The notes beneath the pieces are model-generated. The model saw nothing but the letters and a program-made list of their open reading frames with translations. It was not told where the DNA came from and ran no database searches. This document shows, in pieces, positions 9,164 to 16,726 of a stretch of DNA of 18,911 nt. A program made the position numbers and the translations under genes. The stretch is taken from NCBI GenBank assembly GCA_002435385.1, contig DJMN01000068.1, positions 1 through 18,911 on the forward strand. Direction: 5' to 3'. The stretch's first letter is position 1, and every line of letters begins with the position of its first letter. This DNA comes from Patescibacteria group bacterium UBA6489. Its GTDB lineage: Bacteria; Patescibacteriota; Gracilibacteria; BD1-5; UBA6164.

Positions 9164-9475
9164 TTATTCTTCACAATCTTTAGAACATAAACCTGGATTA
9201 TTAATTTCCTTCGTATCACATATTCAATCTCAACATTTATTCTGAACATCATTTACTTTTACATCATTATTATTTCAATTTTCTCCACAATCCTGTGGAC
9301 ACAAATCTAAACTCTTTTTCTCTATAGGTAAGCAAATACCATCTCAACATTTACTAACTTCTTCTATTCTTACTCTATTTTTTTCAGATTCATCATACTT
9401 AATAAAAGCAAATATTGATAAAACTATCACAAACAAAATCACTCCTCCTAAAATTAACTTATTTGTGTTTTTCAT
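9164..9475 (-). CDS. small anchored protein with two CGD Cys-rich repeats
   Basis: 103 aa. Signal anchor 1-26 (MKNTNKLILGGVILFVIVLSIFAFIK) ends with the same FAFIKY as its neighbours. Two Cys-rich units follow (Cys43-Cys63 and Cys81-Cys101) and almost nothing else, so it is essentially the shared scaffold without a functional domain. It is the first gene of the surface cluster, 110 bases ahead of the glycoside hydrolase. It could be a surface module in its own right, a partner for repeat-repeat interaction, or the ancestor/remnant of the larger proteins. A TTGACG box at 9520-9525 on the minus strand may be a -35 but no convincing -10 follows. Confidence 0.75.
9173..9349 (-). repeat. two CGD Cys-rich repeats of the small anchored protein
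   Basis: Units CGDGICLPIEKKSLDLCPQDC and CGDGICDTKEINNPGLCSKDC. The first has lost the usual DE after the second Cys (LP instead), the second keeps the full pattern. Confidence 0.8.
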
Positions 9476-9569
9476 GAAGTAACAAATTAATAAATTAAAA
9501 TGAAATAAATCTTAAATTACGTCAACAATAAATATATAAATTAAGAAGTATTTAAGAATAATACAAAAA

Positions 9570-9600
9570 AAGAAAGAAACACATTCTATGCTTCTTTCTT
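9570..9600 (-). terminator. terminator of the five-gene operon
   Basis: AAGAAAGAA (9570-9578) pairs with TTCTTTCTT (9592-9600), 9 bp with a 13-base loop. In the minus-strand RNA the stem runs straight into a U tract. The HD-gene stop codon (9586-9588) lies in the loop, so the last codons form one arm. Confidence 0.65.
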
Positions 9601-10110
9601 CATATCCTCTACCTTATCCCTCCATTCCTTCAATTCATCAAATATTTTATCATCAAAACTATCTGGTTTCAAATCTAAAATTAAGTTTGCAGTTTTTAAA
9701 CAATGCCCAAATAACTGTTCCTTATTATCTTCTTGAAAGTACCACATAAAACTATCCAAAATATCAGCAACCTTTATTATAAGAGCATCTTGTCCTTCAT
9801 TTATACAACGATTTATAAGCTCTTTATTCCTTTCACTCTTTTCAATAGACATATCTTTTGTACTAGCTAGAACAAGTCTAAGAATTTCTTTTCAAAATTC
9901 TTCCTCTAACATTTTTTCAGTTATATCTGAATTTTCTATAATATCATGCAACAATCCAGCTAAAACAACATTCTCTGAATATCACCTATTATATAAATAA
10001 GTTCAAACTCTTATACTATGAAACAAAATTGGCTTTCTAGTATTTTCATCAGAAACTGGAAAATACTCCACAAGCAAACGAACACCTCTCTCAAAATTTA
10101 TACTTAACAT
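9586..10110 (-). CDS. HD-domain protein, SpoT/MESH1-like small phosphohydrolase
   Basis: 174 aa. The HD-superfamily metal motifs are present: His31 (FHSIRVG), His55-Asp56 (AGLLHDIIENSD) and Asp116 in IIKVADILDS, matching the H...HD(xxED/EN)...KxADxxxN pattern of (p)ppGpp hydrolase domains (RelA/SpoT, Mesh1), followed by FGKEILRLVLASTKD (compare FGxEIAxLVxGVTK). There is no synthetase, TGS or ACT domain, so it would be a stand-alone hydrolase of (p)ppGpp or a related nucleotide; the Asn of the SpoT NDxLHN-type motif is Ser here. A standard-code reading would lose the first half. Last gene of the operon, 33 bases after the preceding gene. ATG at 10110 is the only upstream start that keeps His31. 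Confidence 0.75.
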
Positions 10111-10143
10111 TTTAGACAATATACTTATTTAAAATAATATTTA

Positions 10144-10815
10144 CTAGTACTTCTCTACAGCCATCCAAATATTTCCTCTAGAACCTCACAACCACCTGTG
10201 AAAAGGATATTTTGGATTACCATTTTCTTCAATCTCAGATTCTATATTAAATTTTCTATGAGTAGCTCAAATTCACAAAGACACAGTTTCAACTAATCAC
10301 TCATCAGTTCAGTCCAAAGACTTTTGCATATTTCAAATTCAAGCAACATTAGTGTGAACTTCTATAAAATTATGCTCATTATGCCAAAGACAATCTATAT
10401 TAGCTCAGCAAAACCGTAAATTAAACTTATAATTTTCTCAATCAAATTTATGTTCAACTTGATCTCATCTATACAAATCTACTTTTTCAAATCATTCCAC
10501 ATCATACAATTCTCTAAGCTGTTTCCAATTACTTCTACAATACTCTCAAAATTCAGAATCAACATTAAACTTATCTAAAATAATATCATGATTTTCAATC
10601 TCAAAAACAGTTATCAAAGTCTCTTCTAAAGCCTCAAAACTTCAGCTATGATACACAGAAGATTCAAAAGTTTTTAACTCTCATTTTATTTTTTCATAGA
10701 TTTTTCAAGAAATAACAGTTATTATTTCATTTTTTCAATTCACTTTATAAATATCTCATTTATTCAATTCCACCATTTTAAATTTTATTCTATTATCAAT
10801 ACTTAATTCTTTCAT
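10144..10815 (-). CDS. hypothetical protein, cupin-like
   Basis: 223 aa, not confidently recognised. Residues about 10-75 look like a small jelly-roll/cupin half (VELNKGDIYKVNGKNEIITV). The second half holds a His-rich conserved-looking block, CLWHNEHNFIEVHTNVAGIG, then MQKS, an ATHRKF, and near the C-terminus YPFHRWLGGSRGNIWMAVE. The spaced His/Glu (WHNEH, EVH, THRKF, FHRW) could bind a metal as in double-domain cupins. About 18 UGA=Gly codons. It sits in the middle of the five-gene operon, 39 bases downstream of the YqfO-like gene and 33 bases before the HD gene. Substrate and function unknown; the cupin suggestion is an inference from pattern. Confidence 0.65.
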
Positions 10816-10854
10816 ACCTTCTAAAATCTAAAAATATAAATTATAAAAATACTC

Positions 10855-11181
10855 CTAATAATCCAATAAGCTCAAAACACCAATCCGAGGTTCCTCATAA
10901 GGATGAACATCTCTTATAACCTCTATAATCTCTCTAACACTATCTTTTTCACATATAAATTCAATCTTAACCTCATCCACCTCAGCTATCCTATTATGCT
11001 CTCAAATAGTAGGATTCGAACCATCAAGAGGCATAAAATAACCTGTTCAATCAGAAACAAAAGCACAATGACTATAATTACCTATTTTTCCCCCACCAAC
11101 ATCTCAAACAGCCAAACGAACCTTATCTGCTGCTGACCTAGGACAGCAAGTCTCAACTTTTACTAATTTATCAAAATTCAT
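10855..11181 (-). CDS. YqfO/NIF3-type PII-like domain protein
   Basis: 108 aa. The sequence VGGGKIGNYSHCAFVSDGTGYF then PLDGSNPTIG and, near the end, DVHPYEEPRIGVLSL, is the signature of the CutA/PII-like domain inserted in YqfO/NIF3 proteins (G-x-G-x-I-G-x-Y..C.F...G.G.F.P......P.IG and HPYEEP). Here it stands alone, as in the roughly 105-residue bacterial proteins often mislabelled 'structural toxin protein RtxA'. The likely role is regulatory or metal binding; no enzyme chemistry is evident. The first Cys pair (ETCCPRSAA) replaces the usual V-P. Spacing is 35 bases to the upstream ADP-ribosylglycohydrolase and 39 to the next gene. Confidence 0.75.
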
Positions 11182-11216
11182 AAAAATTATTTATTAATAA
11201 TAACAAACTAAACACT

Positions 11217-12209
11217 TTATAACTTTTGGTTAAATTTTAATAAATTATTAGCAATACCACTAAAATCTTTATCATTTATAACACCACTAAGCCACCCTTC
11301 TGGAATTCATTCAATTCAATAATAAGCTCCCACTAATCATCATAAAATAGCTGCATAAGTATCAGTATCTCATCAAATACGTATACACCTCTCAATTGCC
11401 TCCTCAAAAGATTCAGAGGTCTGAAAAGCCCATAAAGCATTTTTCAATGCTGTAGGAGCTATAAAATTATCATCTAAATCATTCGAATCAATTTTTGTAT
11501 AATCAGTTAATAAAATTTCAACTACGTCCTTCGGAATCTCTTTTCAATGAATTTCAACTACTTTATTTAATATTCATTCTTTATCATTTCAATCCAAAAT
11601 CAAAGAGACTAATGTATTAAAACAGATACAACACCATGACGCAATTTTATTATTATGAGTTATATATCAAGATAACCTACTTTTTTCTTCAATATCAGAA
11701 TATTTTCAATGATATGCCAATCAAATAGGTAGGGTTCTCATCAAACTACCATCTCACATTCAATACTCTTCTTGACCATTTAACTCATCCATAGACTTCA
11801 TCTCTTTAGAAAGAACTGCTCTTGTTCATCATCATGATCACATTCTTCTAAAGTTTAAAGGCACCATATAATCATCATTAAACCAATCTTTAAATCTTTT
11901 AAAAACATCTTCAATATCTAAATCTCAATTATCAATAAGACTTTGAGCAATACAAAGCATTTGAGAAGTATCATCTGTCCAAAAACCAGCTGGAAACTCA
12001 ATTAATTTTTTAAGATTATCTGGTGATTCCTTTTCTCTTAGATCCTTATCATACGGTCTAAAAAATGCTACATGTTTAAGCTTTCCTCCAATTTCAGATA
12101 TCATTTCGGATACTCTTCCTGATTTTTCACATTCAAATGGAGCTCATATAGAATCTCATATAGCATGTCAAAAAATAGCTCCCTCATATCTATCCAATAA
12201 ATTAGGCAT
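11217..12209 (-). CDS. ADP-ribosylglycohydrolase (ARH/DraG family)
   Basis: 330 aa, normal length for the family. Motifs: GHAIGDSIGAPFE (14-26), the metal-binding WTDDT (77-81), MGDGSLMRTLPIG (151-163), ITHNN (183-187) and the second metal site IGGDTDTYAAILGGLVGAYYG (278-298). These enzymes remove ADP-ribose from proteins, nucleic acids or small molecules using two Mg2+ ions. The gene starts 24 bases upstream of nothing but the M20 stop, so the two are co-transcribed. About 20 Gly are UGA, including the run MGSGGGTR (three UGA in a row) and both Gly of the GGDTDT motif, a neat demonstration of the code. The target is not evident from the context. Confidence 0.9.
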
Positions 12210-12233
12210 ATATACTTAGTTTAGTTTATAAAT

Positions 12234-13349
12234 TTATTTAACACAAAAAACAAACTCCCTATAACAATTATAAACCTTTTCCAAATCATCTATCACAACA
12301 TACTCACCTTTAGAATGCAATCAAAAATCAGTAGGCTTATGAAACAAAACAACAGATCATTTTTCAGAAAAATACCTACCATCGGAAGCTCCATGCTCAT
12401 GAACTAAACACACCTCTTCTCATAGATTCCTCTTACAAATTTTTAAATACTTCTGTATATACTCATTTTCTTTGGGAGAATATAAAAGAGAACCTATAAA
12501 AAAACTCAACCTCTTTCAACCATACTTTTTAAGTAAATCATCAATCAAAGCTTCCAATTCCTCTGGTGTTATTTTTTCTGTGAATCTTATATTTAGATGT
12601 CCCTTAATAACTCAACAAACAGCATTAGTCATAGTTCATCAAGAGATTTTACTCATAACCACAGAATTTCACCATCTACCATTTTTCCCTCAATATATTA
12701 TTTCATTATCCTCTAGAGTATTTTTTACCTCTCTATAAAATTGATAAGTTTTTTCAATAGCATCATCTCCCTCCCAAGGCGTAGCACTATGACAAGAAGT
12801 TCAGTATATTTCAAATTCTACATCACAAAGTCATTTTTCTTTATAAACTATTTCATTAATTGCCCCAGCATCAGGAATTAAAACTACATCTCAGGTATAA
12901 CCACTTTCAACTAGTTTACTCACTCCATTTTCTCATCAAATTTCCTCATCTGTAGTAAGTAAAAGCATAACTTTTTTATCAGAAAAACCAGAATTTAATA
13001 TCTCAACCATAAGTTCAGTAATTATAGCACAACCTGCTCCCATATCTCAAGTTCATCTACCATAAAGTTTTCAGTCCTCCTCATAAAAATCAAATTGATT
13101 TTCTTCACTAGGAGGAACAACATCAAGATGACCATTTAAAACTATATCAGCCTCTTTTCCATCAAAATTTTTAATAATAATAGAAGGTTTAGCTTCAAAT
13201 TCTAATTTTTCTAAAAAATATTTCCCTTTAGCATTTTCCTTTACGTAATTTTCAACAAAAGATACTACCTCATTAAGTTTCTCTATATCAGAAGAAACAG
13301 AAGGAATACCAGCAAATCATTTTGTCAGATTCAATAACTTTTCTCTCAT
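12234..13349 (-). CDS. M20 family metallopeptidase (ArgE/DapE/CPG2-like)
   Basis: 371 aa. Di-zinc M20 motifs: NGHLDVVP (His74, Asp76), GRGTGDMGAG (bridging Asp102), TTDEEIGGENG (catalytic Glu135, metal Glu136), IPDAG (Asp160), the dimerisation-lid TSCHSATPWEGDDAIE, and the C-terminal HEHGASDGRYF and GLHSKGE (metal His). The family hydrolyses dipeptides, N-acyl amino acids or succinyl-diaminopimelate; substrate not assigned. GRGTGDM has Gly-Ala instead of the usual Lys-Gly after DM. It is the first gene of a five-gene operon and a close paralogue of the N-terminal part of the 14022-15806 protein; the two even share C-terminal phrases (GEYVVIDDLEKVYNCYREF against GECVVIDDLEKIYSSYKEF). Confidence 0.9.
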
Positions 13350-13365
13350 AACTAAGAAAATTAGT

Positions 13366-13404
13366 TAATAAAAACTATACTTTCAAAAAGTATAGTTTTT
13401 ATTA
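13366..13404. terminator. long symmetrical hairpin (terminator) between SanA-like and M20 genes
   Basis: TAATAAAAACTATACTT (13366-13382) pairs perfectly with AAGTATAGTTTTTATTA (13388-13404), 17 bp with a 5-base loop. Both flanks are U-rich in the minus transcript. It would end the SanA-like transcript 30 bases after its stop, and it overlaps the candidate promoter of the next operon. Confidence 0.65.
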
Positions 13405-13429
13405 TATGAGATTAAGAAATTTTTCAAAA
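13401..13429 (-). promoter_or_regulatory. candidate promoter of the M20-HD operon
   Basis: On the minus strand TTTTGA (13429-13424), a 17-base spacer and a perfect TATAAT (13406-13401). The -10 overlaps the right arm of the 17-bp palindrome, so the predicted start of transcription lies inside the hairpin; the operon's first ATG is about 50 bases further on. Confidence 0.5.
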
Positions 13430-13434
13430 GTTAT

Positions 13435-14001
13435 TTATCATCTCAACAAATACACATAATACCCCACAACTTCCCTAGGAATAGAATACAAATCCCTAAA
13501 TTCCAAAGCCAAATCAGCACTAGCATAACCAACCTCAGAAACTCAAGCTTTTAAAAAAGCCATTCTAGCCCTCATCATATGATAGTAGTGAGAAACAATA
13601 ATTATTGATTCTAAATTATTCTTTTCTAAAACTCTCTTAGTATTTATGATAGTCATCTGAGTGTTATTTCATTCATTATCTACAAATATATCACCCTCAC
13701 TTACTCATAAATCTACCAAATAATCCTTCATCACACTTCATTCATAAAATCACTCTTTTCACAATCATCAACTGACAAGTATTTTTTCACTATATCATCC
13801 CCTATACAATTCCAATGCTTTATCAAGCCTAGTTTTTAGTCTATTTGAAACTTCTCAGTTCAACTCAACCTTATTTCCAAAAACTACTATCAAATCTGAC
13901 TTTTTTACATTATCATGAAAACCAAAAAATAATAGAAGAATAAGATGAATAAAGATAATAAAAATGAAAAAAATAAGTATAATTTTAAAAAACTTTTTCA
14001 T
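13435..14001 (-). CDS. SanA/YdcF-like membrane protein (DUF218)
   Basis: 188 aa. A very hydrophobic N-terminal segment (residues 4-27, FFKIILIFFIFIIFIHLILLLFFG) anchors it. The DUF218 pattern follows: SDLIVVFGNKVELNGEVSNR (35-54), RLDKALELYRGGYSEKILVSGG (58-79), EGSVMKDYLVDLGV (87-100), IFVDNEGNNTQMTIINTKRVL (105-125) and SHYYHMMRARMAF. The family (SanA, ElyC, YdcF) is tied to envelope integrity and peptidoglycan-precursor metabolism; the exact activity is unsettled. Many GlyGly pairs are UGA UGA. The gene begins 20 bases after the stop of the M20-fusion gene, so the two are co-transcribed, and the palindrome 13366-13404 ends the unit. Confidence 0.8.
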
Positions 14002-14021
14002 AAAAAATACTTTTCAAAAAA

Positions 14022-15806
14022 CTAAATCTTAACCAAATTCCCCTCTGTATCATATACATTCTTATCAAACAACTCTCAAAAATACTTTCAAAAACTATAA
14101 GAAGACTCCCTTCACCTTACCTGATATCATTTTAAAGGAACTCATTTATCAGTTATCCTATCTTCCTTTGCTACTACAATATAAGCCTTCTCTCCAGACT
14201 TAGTTAATTCTCAAGTCTCACCAGAAACATAATCATAATCAACCTCAACCAAATTATAATACCCATCTCTAATCATATGATGTTCCAAATTCTCTTTAGG
14301 AATAGTCAACAATAAACCATTCACTACATCATTTCTATCTCAAGTAAAAACACAATTCATAGCACAAATATTATTCTTCCTCATAGTTTCAAATTCTTCA
14401 CTTTCCACAACTCAATAACGAGACATATATAAATTTAAAAAATTTACAAAACTCTCATTATCCCTATCTCCAAGAAGTTGCAAGTTATAAACTCTTTTAA
14501 ATCCATAGAAAACTACAGGCTTAGAATTATAATCTCACTTATGAGTATCAATATTTAACAAACCTCAATATCAAATAAGCTTTATATTATCACCAGCTTT
14601 TTTTATAACTTCATTCCAAGTTAAAGACTTTAACTTCTTAACATTATCAAAAACTCCAATTTTTCTTAATTTATTATATTTTTCATCTTCTCATCACTCA
14701 ATAAATTCTTTATAAGAACTATAAATTTTCTCTAAATCATCTATAACAACACATTCTCATTTAGAATGCTCTTGAAATGATTGAGCCTTATGAATAAAAA
14801 CAGCAGATCATTTATCTCAAAAATACCTTCAATCCGATGCTCCATGCCCAAGTCATAATTTAACATCTGTTCACATATTTTGCTCACAAACTTTCTTATA
14901 TCTTTTTATATACTTATTCTCTTCATCCGTATACAAAAGATTTGCATTTAATGATAAAGTTCTTTTTCAACTATACTTTTTTAATAACTTGTCAGTAATC
15001 TTATCCAATTCTTTAATACTAGTTTCTTCTGTATACCTTATATCAATATGAGCTTTTACAAAATCACAAAGAGTATTCATTGATTTTCATCAACTCATCT
15101 TGGTCATAACCACAGAAGTCCCCCATCTATTATTCTTACCTCAATAAATTACATCATTACTTTCAACTATACTTTTTAATTCATCATAAAAATTTATAGT
15201 CTTTCTTATCGCATCTTCTCAAGTCCAAGGTCTAGAACTATGACAAGATTTTCAATACATCTCAAACTCAATCATATAAACTCACTTTTCTTTACATATA
15301 ATCTCACAAGTACTACCTCAATCAGGAATTAAAGTTACATCTCAAACATAACCCAATTCAACCAATTTACCAACTCATTTATCTCATCAAATCTCCTCAT
15401 CACTAGTAAGCATAAGAATAACTTTTTTATCATCAAAAGACTTATTTAAAAACTCTATCATCAACTCTATAATAACAGCACAACCAGATTTCATATCTCA
15501 AGATCACCTACCATAAAGTTTTCAATCTTTCTCATAGGGTGCAAATTGCCAATTTTCACTAGGTGCAACAACATCCAAATGACCACACATAACAATATCT
15601 GCCTTTCTTCAATCAAAATTTTTTACCACCATAGAAGGAGTTCATTCAAATTCAAACCTCTCTAAAAAATATTCTTTTTTAACATTCTTCTTTACATAAT
15701 CCTCAACAAAATCCATAATCTCATGCTGTTTTTCTAAATCACTTGAAACAGACTCTATCTTTATCAACTCCTTAGTCAGAGTTAAAATTCTCTCCTTTAC
15801 TCCCAT
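14022..15806 (-). CDS. M20 metallopeptidase fused to a gamma-glutamylcyclotransferase-like domain
   Basis: 594 aa. Residues 1-375 are a complete M20 di-zinc peptidase: CGHLDVVAPSENWQF (His76, Asp78), GRGSGDMKSG (Asp104), TSDEEIGG (Glu137, Glu138), IPDGG (Asp162), CHSSRPWTGEDAI and GHGASDGRYF. Residues about 385-590 resemble the GGCT/ChaC-like cyclotransferase fold: KLIGYGGLLN (family YGSL), VVFYGFKRVYN, FTGDRNDVVNGLLLTIPKENLEHHMIRDGYYNLVEV. The usual catalytic Glu of (R)E-x-x-Y appears as Asp in IRDGYY, so activity is uncertain. GGCT/ChaC enzymes release 5-oxoproline from gamma-glutamyl peptides and M20 enzymes such as Dug1/CNDP2 split Cys-Gly, so the fusion might take apart glutathione or gamma-glutamyl peptides; this is inference. 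The M20 half is paralogous to 12234-13349. A DapE-like or acylase role is the alternative for the peptidase half. Confidence 0.8.
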
Positions 15807-15836
15807 AACAACCAATAATTAAATATTATTTTTATC

Positions 15837-15845
15837 ATTATAACA
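15837..15845 (-). promoter_or_regulatory. extended -10 promoter of the M20-fusion gene
   Basis: On the minus strand TGTTATAAT, a perfect extended -10 (TGnTATAAT), 31 bases before the ATG. The -35 position holds only TATTTT, as allowed when a TGn extension is present. Confidence 0.55.
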
Positions 15846-15849
15846 TATA

Positions 15850-15948
15850 TTATTTCAGTAAAATAAAATCCCTATAACAATTATAAACTTTCTCTAAATC
15901 CCCCATCACTAAATATTCTCATTTCCCATGAATATTTCATCATCTAGG
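15850..15948 (-). pseudogene. C-terminal remnant of a third M20 peptidase
   Basis: A start-less ORF of 32 codons plus stop: HGKGEYLVMGDLEKVYNCY then RDFILLK. It aligns with the ends of both neighbouring M20 domains (HSKGEYVVIDDLEKVYNCYREF and HSKGECVVIDDLEKIYSSYKEF). Nothing upstream of the TAG at 15949-15951 resembles the family, so the rest of the gene has been lost. The DNA of this stretch (CCCTATAACAATTATAAAC on the + strand) also occurs at the end of the 12234-13349 gene, so the scrap is nearer to that copy. Confidence 0.8.
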
Positions 15949-16030
15949 CTATAGATTAGTAAGTACAGCTAGTCAACAGAGGTTTTTAACCCTTTGTAAT
16001 TTTCTATTTTCCGATATTATAATAAACATA
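15949..16030. other. non-coding stretch, no recognised feature
   Basis: Between the M20 remnant and the ProXp terminator there is no ORF. An imperfect hairpin around 15976-15997 (ACAGAGGTT...AACCCTTTGT) is present but no function is assigned. The sequence may mark the junction where the third M20 copy was cut. Confidence 0.4.
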
Positions 16031-16057
16031 AAAAGAGGAATAAACTATCCCCCTTTT
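16031..16057 (-). terminator. terminator of the ProXp gene
   Basis: In the minus transcript AAAAGGGG (16057-16050) pairs with CCUCUUUU (16038-16031), 8 bp including one G-U, with an 11-base loop, followed by U-rich sequence. It lies 20 bases past the ProXp stop. Confidence 0.55.
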
Positions 16058-16076
16058 ACTTAATCTCTACTATATT

Positions 16077-16550
16077 TTACAAATCCAAAAAATGATATTC
16101 AAAACCAATATTATCAAGAAACCTTAAAACATCATTTATGTTTAGTACTATAGTATTATCATTTCTAAGAGGATGAAGTCATATTTTTTTCCCTTCCAAC
16201 CTTTTTTCAAAGACTACTATTATATCCTTTTCTTTATTATTTACAAGTGCAAACGGACTAACACTTCAAGGCTTCAATCAAATCTTCTCCATCATCTGCT
16301 CCTCACTAGCAAAAGACATTTTACTATCACCAAATTTAGCCCTTACCAAATTTGTATCAAGCCTTGTACAATCACTAGCAACAACCATATAAAAATTCGT
16401 GGATTTTTTATTTCTAATAAGCAAACTCTTAACCCTCTCTCAAGGCAATTCAATTCACTTGCTCTCTCCACAAGTAAAAACAGGAACATGTTCATAGTTT
16501 GTATAATATATCTCCAAACTATCAAGTATATCAAATATTTTTTGTCTCAT
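16077..16550 (-). CDS. YbaK/ProXp-type prolyl-tRNA editing protein
   Basis: 157 aa, the length of a free-standing INS/YbaK domain. Family features: YTNYEHVPVFTCGES near the start, ERVKSLLIRNKKSTNFYMVVA (conserved Lys in VKSLL), KFGDSKMSFASEEQMMEKIGL, LKPGSVSPFALVNNKEKDI and the C-terminal IGLHPLRNDNTIVLNINDV followed by LRFLDNIGFEYHFLDL, typical of ProXp-ala/PrdX. The enzyme would hydrolyse Ala-tRNA(Pro) (or a similarly mischarged tRNA) in the cytoplasm, a proofreading step that matters when the ProRS lacks its own editing domain. Transcribed alone between the M20 remnant and the REP-like repeat. Confidence 0.85.
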
Positions 16551-16582
16551 AATTTTTTATTTATTTAGTATTTTTTAATACT

Positions 16583-16692
16583 CCCCCTACTCGTACCTCG
16601 TTTCCCCCTCAATTGAGGGGGATTAAGGAGGAGCTTTTACTTATTCTCTACTTCGCTATTTCCCCCTCCTTAGCAAGGAGGGGGCTAGGGGG
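16583..16692. repeat. GC-rich REP/MITE-like structured repeat
   Basis: An isolated GC-rich island in an AT-rich genome. An outer stem CCCCCTA (16583-16589) / TAGGGGG (16686-16692) encloses a 20-bp palindrome around CCCCCTCAATTGAGGGGG (16603-16622) and a perfect 10-bp hairpin CCCCCTCCTT-AGC-AAGGAGGGGG (16662-16684). Nested G/C-run stems followed by GGGGGTGGTTAAA are typical of REP/BIME or MITE elements mobilised in trans. No transposase is in the window. It sits in the 176-base gap between the UbiV-like and ProXp genes and might also act as a terminator for the former. Confidence 0.7.
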
Positions 16693-16726
16693 TGGTTAAA
16701 TTCAGAAGTTAGGTGAGGTAAAAAAA

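Noticed and set aside
9520..9525. TTGACG upstream of the small repeat protein as a full promoter
   Set aside because: No acceptable -10 hexamer lies 16-18 bases downstream, so it is mentioned only in the gene entry.
11012..11022. GGTTCGAATCC on the minus strand, the classical T-loop of a tRNA
   Set aside because: It codes for DGSNP inside the YqfO-like protein, and no acceptor, D or anticodon arms surround it.
15950..16020. Possible tRNA-like structure with a TTT-centred hairpin loop near 15976-15997
   Set aside because: No T-arm consensus and no matching acceptor ends; the hairpin is imperfect. Treated as unassigned non-coding DNA.
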